From: Terasakiella brassicae
GTDB lineage: Bacteria; Pseudomonadota; Alphaproteobacteria; Rhodospirillales; Terasakiellaceae
Length of the DNA: 64,000 nt
Direction of reading: 5' to 3'
Assembly: GCF_014641495.1 (NCBI RefSeq)
Contig: NZ_BMHV01000010.1
Location: 1-64,000 of the forward strand
How positions within the stretch are numbered: position 1 is the stretch's first letter; each line of letters opens with the position of its first letter. Positions 16,490-25,123 of this stretch are shown piece by piece. Position numbers and translations under genes: made by a program. Under the pieces are notes generated by a model that was given only the letters and a program-made list of their open reading frames with translations, did no database searches and was not told the DNA's origin.

Positions 16490-18655
16490 ATGCCGTCGCC
16501 TGTGAAGAGATTGCCACAAAAACAAAAAACAACTGCGGTTGCACTCGTCTGTTTCATGGTATTTGCGTTGTGCGCCAATATGCGCGCTTATGCCGATTTG
16601 TCGTTTGAGAAATTTTCACAAAACCACAGTGCAATCATTTTGATGATCGACCCCAAAAGCGGGGCAATTATGGATGCCAATCCGCCAGCAATTGCATTTT
16701 ACGGTTACAGTCGTGATGAATTTTTAACAATGGGGATTCAGGACATTAACGTCCTGACCCAAGAAGAGGTCGCACAGGAACGCTTGCGCGCCAAAAATGA
16801 ACGGCGAAATTTCTTTATTTTCCGACATCGTTTAAAGAATGGTGAAGTAAAAACGGTTGAAGTCCTTTCTAACCCCTACGAATTTAACGGTAAAGATGTT
16901 CTGATTTCCGTTATTCACGATATTTCGCGTCAACGTGAAATACAGGATGATCTGTGGCATTATCAAACCCAACTCGAACAGATGGTTGATCGCCAGACAA
17001 GTAAACTGATCGATTCTTTCCAGACACAAGTAACCTTGCTGGTCAGTGGTATTGTTGCTTTGCTGGTTATGATTGTGGCCTTGAGCTGGGCTGTGAAACA
17101 ACAAAATGCCGCTAAAAAATCGGCTGAAGACAAACGCAAGCAACTGGATGAAATTATTTGGAGTACAAACGTCGGGACCTTTGAATGGAACGTCCAAACC
17201 GGGGGGGTCCGCATCAATGAGCGTTTCGCACAGATGCTGGGCTACACTGCTGCAGAACTGGAACCCGTCACTGTCGAGACCTGGCAAGAAAATACTCATC
17301 CCGAAGATTTAAAAATTGCCCTTAACCTCATTGAAAAGACTTTTGATCAGGATCTGGATTATTACGAGACTGAATTTCGCATGATCCACAAAAATGGCAG
17401 CTATATTTGGATCCTGTCAAAAGGCAATGTTGTTGAATGGACACAAGATGGCTTGCCCCTGCGCATGTCGGGTACACATAGTGACATCACCCAACGCAAA
17501 GAGATGGAAGTTGAACTGCGTGAAGCAAAGCAATCTGCGGAAGAGGCCAATCGTGCAAAAAGCGAGTTTCTAGCAACGATGAGCCATGAACTGCGCACCC
17601 CCATGATGGGGATACGCGGTATTCTGGAATTGTTGCGGGGCAATGACTTAATTGTCCGCGAAGAGGGCGACTTACTGGATGATCTGGAAGAATCTTCCAA
17701 CAATTTAATGGTTTTACTGGATGATATTCTTGATTTATCAAAAATCGAAGCGGGAAAACTGCATCTGGATAAAACCGCCTGTTCTCCGGCTGAAATTCTA
17801 AACAACGTTGTTGGGCTGTTTCGTCCGGGCGCCGTGAAGAAAGGGATAGATCTTAATAATTATAGCGGCCCGTTTACGGATTATTGGTGTGAAGTCGATG
17901 AAATTCGCTTGCGCCAAATTGTCTCAAATCTGGTGAGTAACGCGGTTAAGTTCACGGAACAGGGCCATATTGATATTTCAATGGATGTGGACAAAAAAGC
18001 AGATGGCAATGACGTGCTGAAAATTTCCGTGCGCGATACCGGAATTGGGATTAACGAAGATTATCTCGGCATTATTTTTAATCGTTTCTCACAAGCGGAT
18101 CAAAGCCTGTCCAAGAAATATGGCGGAACCGGATTGGGACTTGCCATCTCCCATGAATTAAGCGAGATGATGGGCGGTGAGCTCAGCGTAAAAAGCAAAA
18201 TCAATGAAGGAACCGTCTTTACGTTATGCTTGCCTGTAAAAACTGCTGCACAACCGGAAAACTCCCAGCTTTTGAAAGATGGTATTTTGCCGCCGTTAAA
18301 TATCTTAATGGCAGAAGACAACATGATTAATCAAAAAGTGATCAGTTCCATGTTAAGCAAGAACGGACATGCCATTACGATTGCCAATAATGGACGGGAG
18401 GCAGTTGAATATGCCGCAAAAGAAGCTTTTGATCTGATTTTGATGGATATTCAAATGCCGGAAATGGACGGGTTGGAAGCCTCGCGGGAAATCCGACGGA
18501 CCAGCGGCCCCAATGCACGTAAACCCATTGTGGCTTTTACGGCCGATGCGGTTAAAGAACATCGTGAGAATTTTCTGAAATCCGGGATTGATGCGGTTGT
18601 CATCAAACCTGTAAAATTTGACGTTCTCTGTGCCGAAATCGCAAAAATTCTATGA
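16490..18655 (+). CDS. Membrane hybrid sensor histidine kinase (PAS-TM-PAS-HisKA-HATPase-REC)
   Basis: 721 residues. A hydrophobic N-terminus (about 14-35, possibly a signal peptide ending ANMRAYA), a PAS domain (about 36-150), a membrane segment (about 181-201), a second PAS/PAC (about 218-335), a HisKA domain with His366 in ATMSHELRTP, an HATPase domain with N box NLVSNAVKF, DTGIGI (516-521) and GTGLGLAI (546-553), and a receiver with Asp653 in LILMDIQMPEMDG and Lys706 in VIKP. No response regulator gene is adjacent, so output probably passes through a separate phosphotransfer protein. The first PAS lies between the two hydrophobic segments. Confidence 0.93.
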   Translation: MPSPVKRLPQKQKTTAVALVCFMVFALCANMRAYADLSFEKFSQNHSAIILMIDPKSGAIMDANPPAIAFYGYSRDEFLTMGIQDINVLTQEEVAQERLRAKNERRNFFIFRHRLKNGEVKTVEVLSNPYEFNGKDVLISVIHDISRQREIQDDLWHYQTQLEQMVDRQTSKLIDSFQTQVTLLVSGIVALLVMIVALSWAVKQQNAAKKSAEDKRKQLDEIIWSTNVGTFEWNVQTGGVRINERFAQMLGYTAAELEPVTVETWQENTHPEDLKIALNLIEKTFDQDLDYYETEFRMIHKNGSYIWILSKGNVVEWTQDGLPLRMSGTHSDITQRKEMEVELREAKQSAEEANRAKSEFLATMSHELRTPMMGIRGILELLRGNDLIVREEGDLLDDLEESSNNLMVLLDDILDLSKIEAGKLHLDKTACSPAEILNNVVGLFRPGAVKKGIDLNNYSGPFTDYWCEVDEIRLRQIVSNLVSNAVKFTEQGHIDISMDVDKKADGNDVLKISVRDTGIGINEDYLGIIFNRFSQADQSLSKKYGGTGLGLAISHELSEMMGGELSVKSKINEGTVFTLCLPVKTAAQPENSQLLKDGILPPLNILMAEDNMINQKVISSMLSKNGHAITIANNGREAVEYAAKEAFDLILMDIQMPEMDGLEASREIRRTSGPNARKPIVAFTADAVKEHRENFLKSGIDAVVIKPVKFDVLCAEIAKIL

Positions 18656-18668
18656 CACTTTCTAACAC

Positions 18669-18697
18669 TTGCCTATACCAGAACCGGAAAATATTAA
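18669..18697 (+). promoter_or_regulatory. Candidate sigma-70 promoter for gmhA
   Basis: TTGCCT and TATTAA are separated by 17 bases, about 120 bases upstream of the gmhA start. A small hairpin (AAGAAG/CTTCTT) follows in the leader. Prediction by consensus only. Confidence 0.4.
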
Positions 18698-18818
18698 CCA
18701 ATATGATGAAGCGTAAAGAAGTTTTGCTTCTTCACCCTTGAAACGGTAGTGTGTAGCTCTTGCGTCTCATTGGGTTATGAGACAAATAAAAGAGTCAAAG
18801 CGATTCAGAGAGATAAAA

Positions 18819-19400
18819 ATGGCGGACTACACAACCAGACAACTTGAGGAAACGATTCGGGTCCTGAAGCTGATGAATGAAGATCAGGACTTAAAACAAA
18901 AGGTTGATCAAGCAGCACAGGCCTGCATTCACGCCCTTCAAAATTCCGGTAAAGTTTTGCTCGCAGGTAATGGCGGCAGTGCGGCAGATGCCCAACATAT
19001 TGCAGGTGAATTGGTCAGTCGCTTTGCCTTTGACCGTCCTGGTCTCGCTGCCATTGCGTTAACGACAGACACATCCATTCTGACCGCAATCGGCAATGAT
19101 TATGGATACGAGCGTTTGTTTGCCCGACAAGTCGAAGCTTTGGGCGTTCAAGGTGATGTCTTTATCGCCTATTCCACATCGGGATCATCCCCCAACATTA
19201 TCGCTGCACTTGAAGAAGCCAAGGCGCGTGGCTTGACGACAATCGGCCTGACGGGAAACCGCAAAGGCAGCATGTGCGATCTATGCGATATTTTACTGGA
19301 AGTCCCGTCCGCCAATACACCCAAAATTCAGGAAGGCCATTTATTGCTGGGCCATACGATTTGCGGGCTGGTTGAAAACACTATTTTCAAAGCGCCTTGA
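18819..19400 (+). CDS. gmhA: D-sedoheptulose-7-phosphate isomerase (SIS domain)
   Basis: 193 residues from the ATG at 18819, preceded by GAGAG; the frame is open back to 18777. Makes D-glycero-D-manno-heptose 7-phosphate, the first step to ADP- or GDP-heptose for LPS or surface glycans. SIS-domain features: VLLAGNGGSAADAQHIAGEL, ALTTDTSILTAIGNDYGYE, VFIAYSTSGSSPNIIAALEE and IQEGHLLLGHTICGLVE. DiaA is a related fold, but the metal-site residues and ending favour GmhA. It heads a region rich in surface-carbohydrate genes. Confidence 0.9.
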   Translation: MADYTTRQLEETIRVLKLMNEDQDLKQKVDQAAQACIHALQNSGKVLLAGNGGSAADAQHIAGELVSRFAFDRPGLAAIALTTDTSILTAIGNDYGYERLFARQVEALGVQGDVFIAYSTSGSSPNIIAALEEAKARGLTTIGLTGNRKGSMCDLCDILLEVPSANTPKIQEGHLLLGHTICGLVENTIFKAP

Positions 19401-20267
19401 TTAAGAGCCAGTCCCTGTTTGCGTGAGGCTTTGTAGAATCGGCTGATGGTATTTCCCCCAATAGGCCCCCCAACAGCAATCATGGTCCATGTCCGGTTCA
19501 ACCCGATAGAGAATCCGGGCGCGGATTATGTTCTTCATTTTATTAATTTCATTGATGGTTAAGGCATTAGGGATAATTGCATCACTCTTTCCCAATACAT
19601 GGATTTGAGGAATGGTTGTAATTTGCGCATAAATCGGATCGGTATCCAAAGATTGCACCAAAGGGGTGATCCGGTGATGGCGCGTCCAGCTTTTATGATT
19701 GAGCAAACCTGCTAAAGAAACAATTCCCTTCACATCATTGCGTCTGGCCGCAACCAGCATGGCAACCGTTGCCCCCCCAGATCCACCGACCAAAATGACA
19801 TTGCGCCGGGCTTTTTGCTTCAAGGCCTTGTCAATGGCCTCGTTCATATCTGCAATGACAACCTCGTTAAAACGACCATCTGTCCATAATGCATATTGGC
19901 AATTAATGCCTTTTCCCTCGTTAATCACATATTGACAGGGCCGGGCAATATAGACGGCATCAAATGTGGTGTCCTGCAGGGCAACCGACAGCATAAAAGG
20001 TTCCTGAGGGGTTGGGTCCGGCGAGATACGATTGACATCAATCCAGGCCGACCCGTCCCCTTCGATATAAACGATTAAAGGAAGATCAGGTGCAGAACGC
20101 TGTGGTGACAAATAACTTTTAAGCGTGAAATGTGCCGTTTCAATATAGCTGGAAACCCACTGGCTATGTCGAGTTAATTCGTAGGCTTTGTCATAGGCGC
20201 GATCAGTGTGGATATTCAAACAGCCACCTAAAAACAAAACAAGCAAAAGGGCCATGCATTTCTGCAT
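19401..20267 (-). CDS. Alpha/beta-hydrolase lipoprotein
   Basis: 288 residues from the ATG at 20265-20267. The N-terminus MALLLVLFLGGC is a lipoprotein signal with the lipobox LGGC. The body has an alpha/beta hydrolase core: LPLIVYIEGDGSAWID, FDAVYIARPCQYV, the nucleophile elbow ILVGGSGGATVAMLVAARR and a C-terminal DMDHDCCWG with the probable catalytic His. A family of bacterial putative lipoprotein esterases; the substrate is unknown. The start codon lies inside a strong hairpin that follows the upstream barrel gene, so initiation could be affected by RNA folding; other starts at 20297 or 20255 are possible. Confidence 0.82.
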   Translation of the reverse strand: MQKCMALLLVLFLGGCLNIHTDRAYDKAYELTRHSQWVSSYIETAHFTLKSYLSPQRSAPDLPLIVYIEGDGSAWIDVNRISPDPTPQEPFMLSVALQDTTFDAVYIARPCQYVINEGKGINCQYALWTDGRFNEVVIADMNEAIDKALKQKARRNVILVGGSGGATVAMLVAARRNDVKGIVSLAGLLNHKSWTRHHRITPLVQSLDTDPIYAQITTIPQIHVLGKSDAIIPNALTINEINKMKNIIRARILYRVEPDMDHDCCWGAYWGKYHQPILQSLTQTGTGS

Positions 20268-20276
20268 GACCCTTTT
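20245..20276 (-). terminator. Strong hairpin after the barrel gene, overlapping the next start codon
   Basis: On the minus strand AAAAGGGTCATGCA pairs along 14 positions (one G-U) with TGCATGGCCCTTTT around a GAAA tetraloop. It begins 36 bases after the stop of the outer-membrane barrel gene. The U tract is short and partly within the stem. It contains the ATG of the lipoprotein gene, so it may act as a terminator for the barrel gene, as a translational control element, or both. Confidence 0.6.
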
Positions 20277-20312
20277 TACTTGATGACAAACTGTCATACT
20301 GCAAACTTACGC

Positions 20313-21392
20313 TTAGAACTTGAAGCGAACAGTTGCGGCAGCAGTTGTGCTTTCAAAGTTGTCGCGACCCAGTTGAGTTTTCACACTGAGGTTACCGTCA
20401 ACGGAACCATCTTTGGAACCCAAGCGCAGGCCAAGACCAACGTCAAACGCATCAGCATCGTCATTGATTTCGTCTTTGAAATCACGCAGGTAATCGACAG
20501 AAGCAAACGGTGTCAGGTTCATCTTTCCAGACTTGATACCGAAATAGCTCGCTTCTGCACCGATACGACCTTGGCTGGTTTTGCTTTGAGAAGCAGCAAC
20601 AACGTTGCTGTTACTTTCTACGAAACCATCCGTGTCACGGTCAGACCACAAGTAGCCCAAACGACCTTGCAAACCGATGTTTTTAATGTTCTTGGATACA
20701 GACAGTGAACCTGCTGCGAACCAAGTTTTTGCATCGGTAGAAGCTGTGACCGCACCATTTTGGCGATCCTGATCAACGTCACCCCATGTATGACCGAACA
20801 AGCCGGACAGAGTTACGTTGTCAGTGATACGGATAAGACCATACGGCGCAATAGTAGTAGATTTCTCTTCGTAAGTACCGCTGTTGAACGTAGTGCTTAC
20901 ATCAGTAGACGCATAACCAATGGATACACCGGCCAACGCTTTGTCGGTGAACCACTTATCGATACCAACGTTGAGAGCACCAACGTTACCGTCGAAGTTA
21001 GCGTTCGCTACGTCACTTTCAAGCCAAGTATAAGACAGGTTTGCCCAAACAGATACTTTGCGGGTTTCATTACCCGCGCCATAACCTTTTTGTGCGGCAG
21101 AATCAAACAGGCTAACTGTTGTTTTCTGCATACCATCTTCAAACTTGGTTTGCGGTACGTTGACAGACGGTGCCGCAGCACCACCAGCAGCACCGGCTAC
21201 GGCACTTGTAATCGCATCCAAGTGAGCTGTAACGTTGCTCACGTTAGCGACTGCGACTGACTTGGCCACAACCGGAGTTACAACTGATGAACCCGCAGCA
21301 TCCGGACCGGACGAATACGTCTCGGCGGATGCTTGCGTTGAAATCAACGCAACGGCTGCACCAGCAATTAGAATTTTACATTTTGAGAACAT
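20313..21392 (-). CDS. Outer-membrane autotransporter-type beta-barrel protein
   Basis: 359 residues from the ATG at 21390-21392; an ATG four codons earlier sits directly on the GGGGA sequence. A Sec signal peptide (ILIAGAAVALISTQASA) precedes a short Ala/Val-rich linker (about 30-85), then a C-terminal beta-barrel of the autotransporter domain type: VSVWANLSYTWLESDVANAN, NVGIDKWFTDKALAGVSIGY, APYGLIRITDNVTLSGLFGH, ending in TVRFKF with the terminal Phe needed for outer-membrane assembly. There is no large passenger, so it is a porin-like or structural barrel. An 18-bp palindrome lies in its leader. Confidence 0.85.
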   Translation of the reverse strand: MFSKCKILIAGAAVALISTQASAETYSSGPDAAGSSVVTPVVAKSVAVANVSNVTAHLDAITSAVAGAAGGAAAPSVNVPQTKFEDGMQKTTVSLFDSAAQKGYGAGNETRKVSVWANLSYTWLESDVANANFDGNVGALNVGIDKWFTDKALAGVSIGYASTDVSTTFNSGTYEEKSTTIAPYGLIRITDNVTLSGLFGHTWGDVDQDRQNGAVTASTDAKTWFAAGSLSVSKNIKNIGLQGRLGYLWSDRDTDGFVESNSNVVAASQSKTSQGRIGAEASYFGIKSGKMNLTPFASVDYLRDFKDEINDDADAFDVGLGLRLGSKDGSVDGNLSVKTQLGRDNFESTTAAATVRFKF

Positions 21393-21424
21393 GGTTAGTT
21401 CCATTCCCCTTGATTATAGATTTA

Positions 21425-21442
21425 CTTCAATTGCAATTGAAG
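21425..21442. promoter_or_regulatory. 18-bp perfect palindrome in the leader of the barrel gene
   Basis: CTTCAATTGCAATTGAAG is its own reverse complement and lies 33 bases upstream of the barrel gene start. It could be an operator for a dimeric repressor or a folded element in the 5' leader. No regulator is assigned. Confidence 0.5.
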
Positions 21443-21589
21443 ATTTCAAACCGACCCAGACTGCTTGCACACTGTGCCAGCTCTCAATCAAGAACTAATA
21501 GACTTTGATTTGCCGGAGTTTGCAACTAAAAAAAGAGAGGTTTTCGTCCTACGCGTAACAGTGTAGTATTTTTGCTACAAATTCAGGGA

Positions 21590-23074
21590 TTAATGGCGCT
21601 CACCAAGGCCTAAAACCACAATCTTAAAGGTTTTCAGTGTGATTATAATGTCAAGCCAAACCGACCAATTTTGAATATACCAAGAATCCAGCTCCGCTCT
21701 TTTGGTAAAAGTCGTATGACTGCGTCCATTGACTTGCCACAAGCCCGTGATACCGGGAATCGTACGTGTATAATGTTCAAAGTTAACACCATAGCTTTTA
21801 ATTTCGCGCGGCAACAAAGGACGTGGACCCACCATACTCATGTCTCCTTTTACAACGTTTAGGAGTTGCGGAAGTTCGTCGATCGAATATTTTCTTAAAA
21901 AATGCGCCCCTTTAATCAAGCGCGGGTCTCTGTCCAATTTGAAGTTATTTTTTTCATACTCCGCCCATGTCTCCGGTGCATTTTTTTTCCAGCGCACAAG
22001 TGTTTGATGCGCGCCCACTTCCATTGTACGAAGTTTGAGACAAGGAAAATTTTCTCCGTTCAGCCCTATACGCTTTTGTCGAAAAAGAGCAGGCCCCTTG
22101 GATACCGAACGGATCCAAATCGCCGCCAGAACAAGTATAGGCATCGTGAGTATGAGAAGAATGCTCGCCATAATCAGATCAAAGAGACGTTTTATTTTTT
22201 TATAAAACCAGTTGTCCAGCGCATTTTGCATACGCATCAACAGATAATGTTCGCCAAATATGGGCTCAATGTTGGAATGAAAAATTGGCAACTGGAAGTA
22301 AGACGGTAAGAGCATAACCTGATGACCGTGGCGTAAAGCTTCTACGGCAACGTCTTGTTGTTCATGTTCTTTTTCTTTGGAGAAACAGATTAAAACTCTC
22401 AGGTTATGGCGAATTTTCAGATGGCCAAAATCTCGCAGATTCACCGTTTGATATTCATTTTTGGGATTCAGGTAGCTTTTGCCATTTGTTTTAAGAAACG
22501 ACTCGGCCAAGTAATAGCCTGAAAACTGTTCATTTCGAATCAGGTTTTTTACGATATCCAACCCATTTAAATCGCCAAAAAATAGGACAGGAAGTTTCCA
22601 GCATCTCATTCGTTTGAGAATTGCAATACTGACATAACGCCCAAAGAGGAGAATAAAAGGGGCCATCCCCCAGGTTAAAGCGACCCAAAGCCGTGGGAAG
22701 GCTTTTTGTAAAAGATAGGCGGAGGCAAAATCGGCGACACCGACAATTAAGACCATTAAGAAAATTTCGTTAAACAGCATAATCGGCATACGTCTGCGCG
22801 TGTAATGCCCTTTTGCCGTAAAAACCAGCAATAAAATCAAGATAAAGGCGCCGTACAGCCATAATCGTTCGACAAAAAGGCTCACGTTCCATTCAAACAA
22901 AATCTCGGCATTAGGATAATCAACAAACAACCAGCGTATATAACGCGCCAGTAAAACAGAAGCGGCTAAAGACAAAAAATCAATACCGAGTGTAATGCAA
23001 AAAGCGATTGTCGTTTTTTTCCATACAGGTATCGCATTAATGCGGTCTTCTATTTTTTTGAGTTTGGCATTCAT
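21590..23074 (-). CDS. Polyprenyl-phosphate sugar-1-phosphate transferase (WbaP-like)
   Basis: 494 residues. Four or five N-terminal membrane segments (about 20-150), a CoA-binding-like middle region starting at LPVLFFGDLNGLDIVKNL, another membrane segment (about 290-312) and the C-terminal bacterial sugar transferase domain: ALFRQKRIGLNGENFPCLKL, DELPQLLNVVKGDMSMVGPR and PGITGLWQVNGRSHTTF. It starts repeat-unit synthesis by loading a sugar phosphate onto undecaprenyl phosphate; galactose or glucose is likely. Its ATG overlaps the stop of the O-antigen ligase-like gene (ATGA), so they form an operon. Confidence 0.92.
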   Translation of the reverse strand: MNAKLKKIEDRINAIPVWKKTTIAFCITLGIDFLSLAASVLLARYIRWLFVDYPNAEILFEWNVSLFVERLWLYGAFILILLLVFTAKGHYTRRRMPIMLFNEIFLMVLIVGVADFASAYLLQKAFPRLWVALTWGMAPFILLFGRYVSIAILKRMRCWKLPVLFFGDLNGLDIVKNLIRNEQFSGYYLAESFLKTNGKSYLNPKNEYQTVNLRDFGHLKIRHNLRVLICFSKEKEHEQQDVAVEALRHGHQVMLLPSYFQLPIFHSNIEPIFGEHYLLMRMQNALDNWFYKKIKRLFDLIMASILLILTMPILVLAAIWIRSVSKGPALFRQKRIGLNGENFPCLKLRTMEVGAHQTLVRWKKNAPETWAEYEKNNFKLDRDPRLIKGAHFLRKYSIDELPQLLNVVKGDMSMVGPRPLLPREIKSYGVNFEHYTRTIPGITGLWQVNGRSHTTFTKRAELDSWYIQNWSVWLDIIITLKTFKIVVLGLGERH

Positions 23075-25104
23075 TGCATTTTGCTATGTTGTACGAGGGC
23101 TGTATGTGCAGTTTTTAATTGCTGGATTAAACTATCCGGAATTTCCAAAAAACGTCTTAAGTCGTGTTTTTCGACAGCATCTACCATATTTTCAATAGCC
23201 TTGATACGCTTTTTGTTATCGGTGTTCGCGAGTTCCAGTTGTCCGATAAACCAAAGCGCAACTGGATTTTCATTATCGTACTGATAGAGATCATTTAGGA
23301 TAATGCCCGCCCATTCCCGTTCGGATTGCTGAGTTTGAGGCGAAACGGCATAAGTCAGATAGGGAATGAGAAGCTCACTGCGATGCGGTGCCGTTTCCAA
23401 CAAGACCGATGCCGCATATGACCACTCGGACAAAATAACGGATTTTAATGCCTGATATTCTTTTTCCGGGCGCTGAATATTCTGGAAGTCAGACGCCAGC
23501 AGGAGATATTCCATAATAAGGGCATTTCCGGGACTTGAGCGCAATTGCTGTTGCGCCGCTTCCACAAGATATTGCACCCAGAGAAAATCATCATATTGCA
23601 GATTTTGCCCGTCAGCGGGGGCGGTAATACCGCGATACCCCTCCCTTAAGGCGCGTTGGAAAGAAATATTCCCCCGTAAATGATCGTCCGCAATTGTGTT
23701 GAATGCTTTATCCTGACGTGCCAGAAAAACTTGCTTATCCAGATGCATGTTGTGCTGATACAGCCAAATTGAGGCCCATATAAGCCCCCCCGCAATAATA
23801 ACGCCCACACTTGCCTTTAGGATTTTAAGTTTCGCACCTGCTTTTTTGTAAGAAGCATGCCCCAGCGTTGTTGCCATAATAAAAGCCAGCAGCGGAATAA
23901 CGGTTGCAAATTCAAACCAAAGAGAGGCAATCGCGATATAGCTGGCAGCGGTGGCGACAACGATCGCTTTATGTTGAACCGCTGCTTCTTTTATCCAGAA
24001 GATGAAAATGGCAAGATACAGAATGAGAGCGATCGGCCCGCTGGAAAAAAGGATTTCATAAGGAATGGAATGGGTATGAACATAATCCCGCGAGAATGTA
24101 TCCCATGTCGGATTAAGAAAATCCTGCCCGGAAAAAACCAGATATTTCTGGATGGCAAAGAGTGAATGCCCAAAACCGTTACCAAAAATATATGTAAGCC
24201 ATCCCCCATCATCAAAGGCATGGGTTGTAATGTTAAACATTAAACTGCGCGACCACAAAGAATAGAACAAGGTAAACTCGCCCAATTGATTTGCCTGATA
24301 GTCACGCCCAACCCATAGTATGAGTGCAAAGATTGATGCCGGGATCATAACAATCGCAAGACTTGCCAGAAAAAGGACTGCTTTATTGATTTTTAGTGAG
24401 GCAAAACGCTGAACCAGAACCGTTATCAACCACCCGCCAAGCCCACAGACCAGCACAATGGCGATTGCCCCACGGTTGTCGCCCAGATACGCAACAGCCA
24501 TTCCCGCCACAAAGCCAAAAACCGTCACAGCGTTTCGAACGTTGGTGTTCGCGGTGATGTTATAGGCCAGAAGATACATCAGGGCCGGAACCAGAACGGC
24601 AAAAACACCCAAATAATCCGGGAAAAAGAAAAGCTTATAAGGGGACCCAACCGGAAGCGGGTTAACAATTGCCCCGTAGCCAATCAGGACCAGCGCACCG
24701 AGGCTGGCGGTAATCGTTATAAAACGTTTTCCTTGAGCAAAATAACCCGCAATCAGAAAACCGGACAAAACAAAAAAGAGGGCGGCTCCCTCTGCAAGTT
24801 GCGGGCTTCCCAGCAGGCTTAATAAAGGATAAGGCGCAAAGATAGAAGAAAGCGTCGACCATAACGCCAATGCAATGGATATCTGAATGGTGCGGGGCAC
24901 TGGTGTTTGGGAGTGCGAATATAAAAACCACGCATTCCACAACCATGTCAGTCCACCCAAGGCAAAAACACTGACAACCGTTGGCTCAGCATCTCGCCAG
25001 ACACCGAAGCGAAAAACGGGCAATGCGGCAAAAGTTGAGATTGCGCCCAAGCACAATATCAGGCTAACTGATAGGTATCTGAATTTATCGGCAGTCATTT
25101 TCAT
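23071..25104 (-). CDS. O-antigen ligase family (Wzy_C) membrane protein
   Basis: About 677 residues from the ATG at 25102-25104; starts at 25137 and 25098 are alternatives. Around a dozen membrane segments fill residues 1-430. The characteristic periplasmic loop contains YIFGNGFGHSLFAIQKYLVF with DYVHTHSIPYEILFSSGPIA, matching the Wzy_C/WaaL fold. A soluble C-terminal region of about 200 residues with helical repeats follows, as in larger PglL-like ligases. It joins or polymerises undecaprenyl-linked glycans at the periplasmic face. Divergent from the GT9 gene and coupled to the WbaP-like gene. Confidence 0.85.
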   Translation of the reverse strand: MKMTADKFRYLSVSLILCLGAISTFAALPVFRFGVWRDAEPTVVSVFALGGLTWLWNAWFLYSHSQTPVPRTIQISIALALWSTLSSIFAPYPLLSLLGSPQLAEGAALFFVLSGFLIAGYFAQGKRFITITASLGALVLIGYGAIVNPLPVGSPYKLFFFPDYLGVFAVLVPALMYLLAYNITANTNVRNAVTVFGFVAGMAVAYLGDNRGAIAIVLVCGLGGWLITVLVQRFASLKINKAVLFLASLAIVMIPASIFALILWVGRDYQANQLGEFTLFYSLWSRSLMFNITTHAFDDGGWLTYIFGNGFGHSLFAIQKYLVFSGQDFLNPTWDTFSRDYVHTHSIPYEILFSSGPIALILYLAIFIFWIKEAAVQHKAIVVATAASYIAIASLWFEFATVIPLLAFIMATTLGHASYKKAGAKLKILKASVGVIIAGGLIWASIWLYQHNMHLDKQVFLARQDKAFNTIADDHLRGNISFQRALREGYRGITAPADGQNLQYDDFLWVQYLVEAAQQQLRSSPGNALIMEYLLLASDFQNIQRPEKEYQALKSVILSEWSYAASVLLETAPHRSELLIPYLTYAVSPQTQQSEREWAGIILNDLYQYDNENPVALWFIGQLELANTDNKKRIKAIENMVDAVEKHDLRRFLEIPDSLIQQLKTAHTALVQHSKMQ

Positions 25105-25123
25105 TACATTTGATAAGATATTG

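Noticed and set aside
21460-21500. Sigma-54-like TGGCAC...TGCA sequence upstream of the barrel gene
   Set aside because: The GG and GC elements are 8 bases apart, not 10, so it does not fit the -24/-12 consensus.
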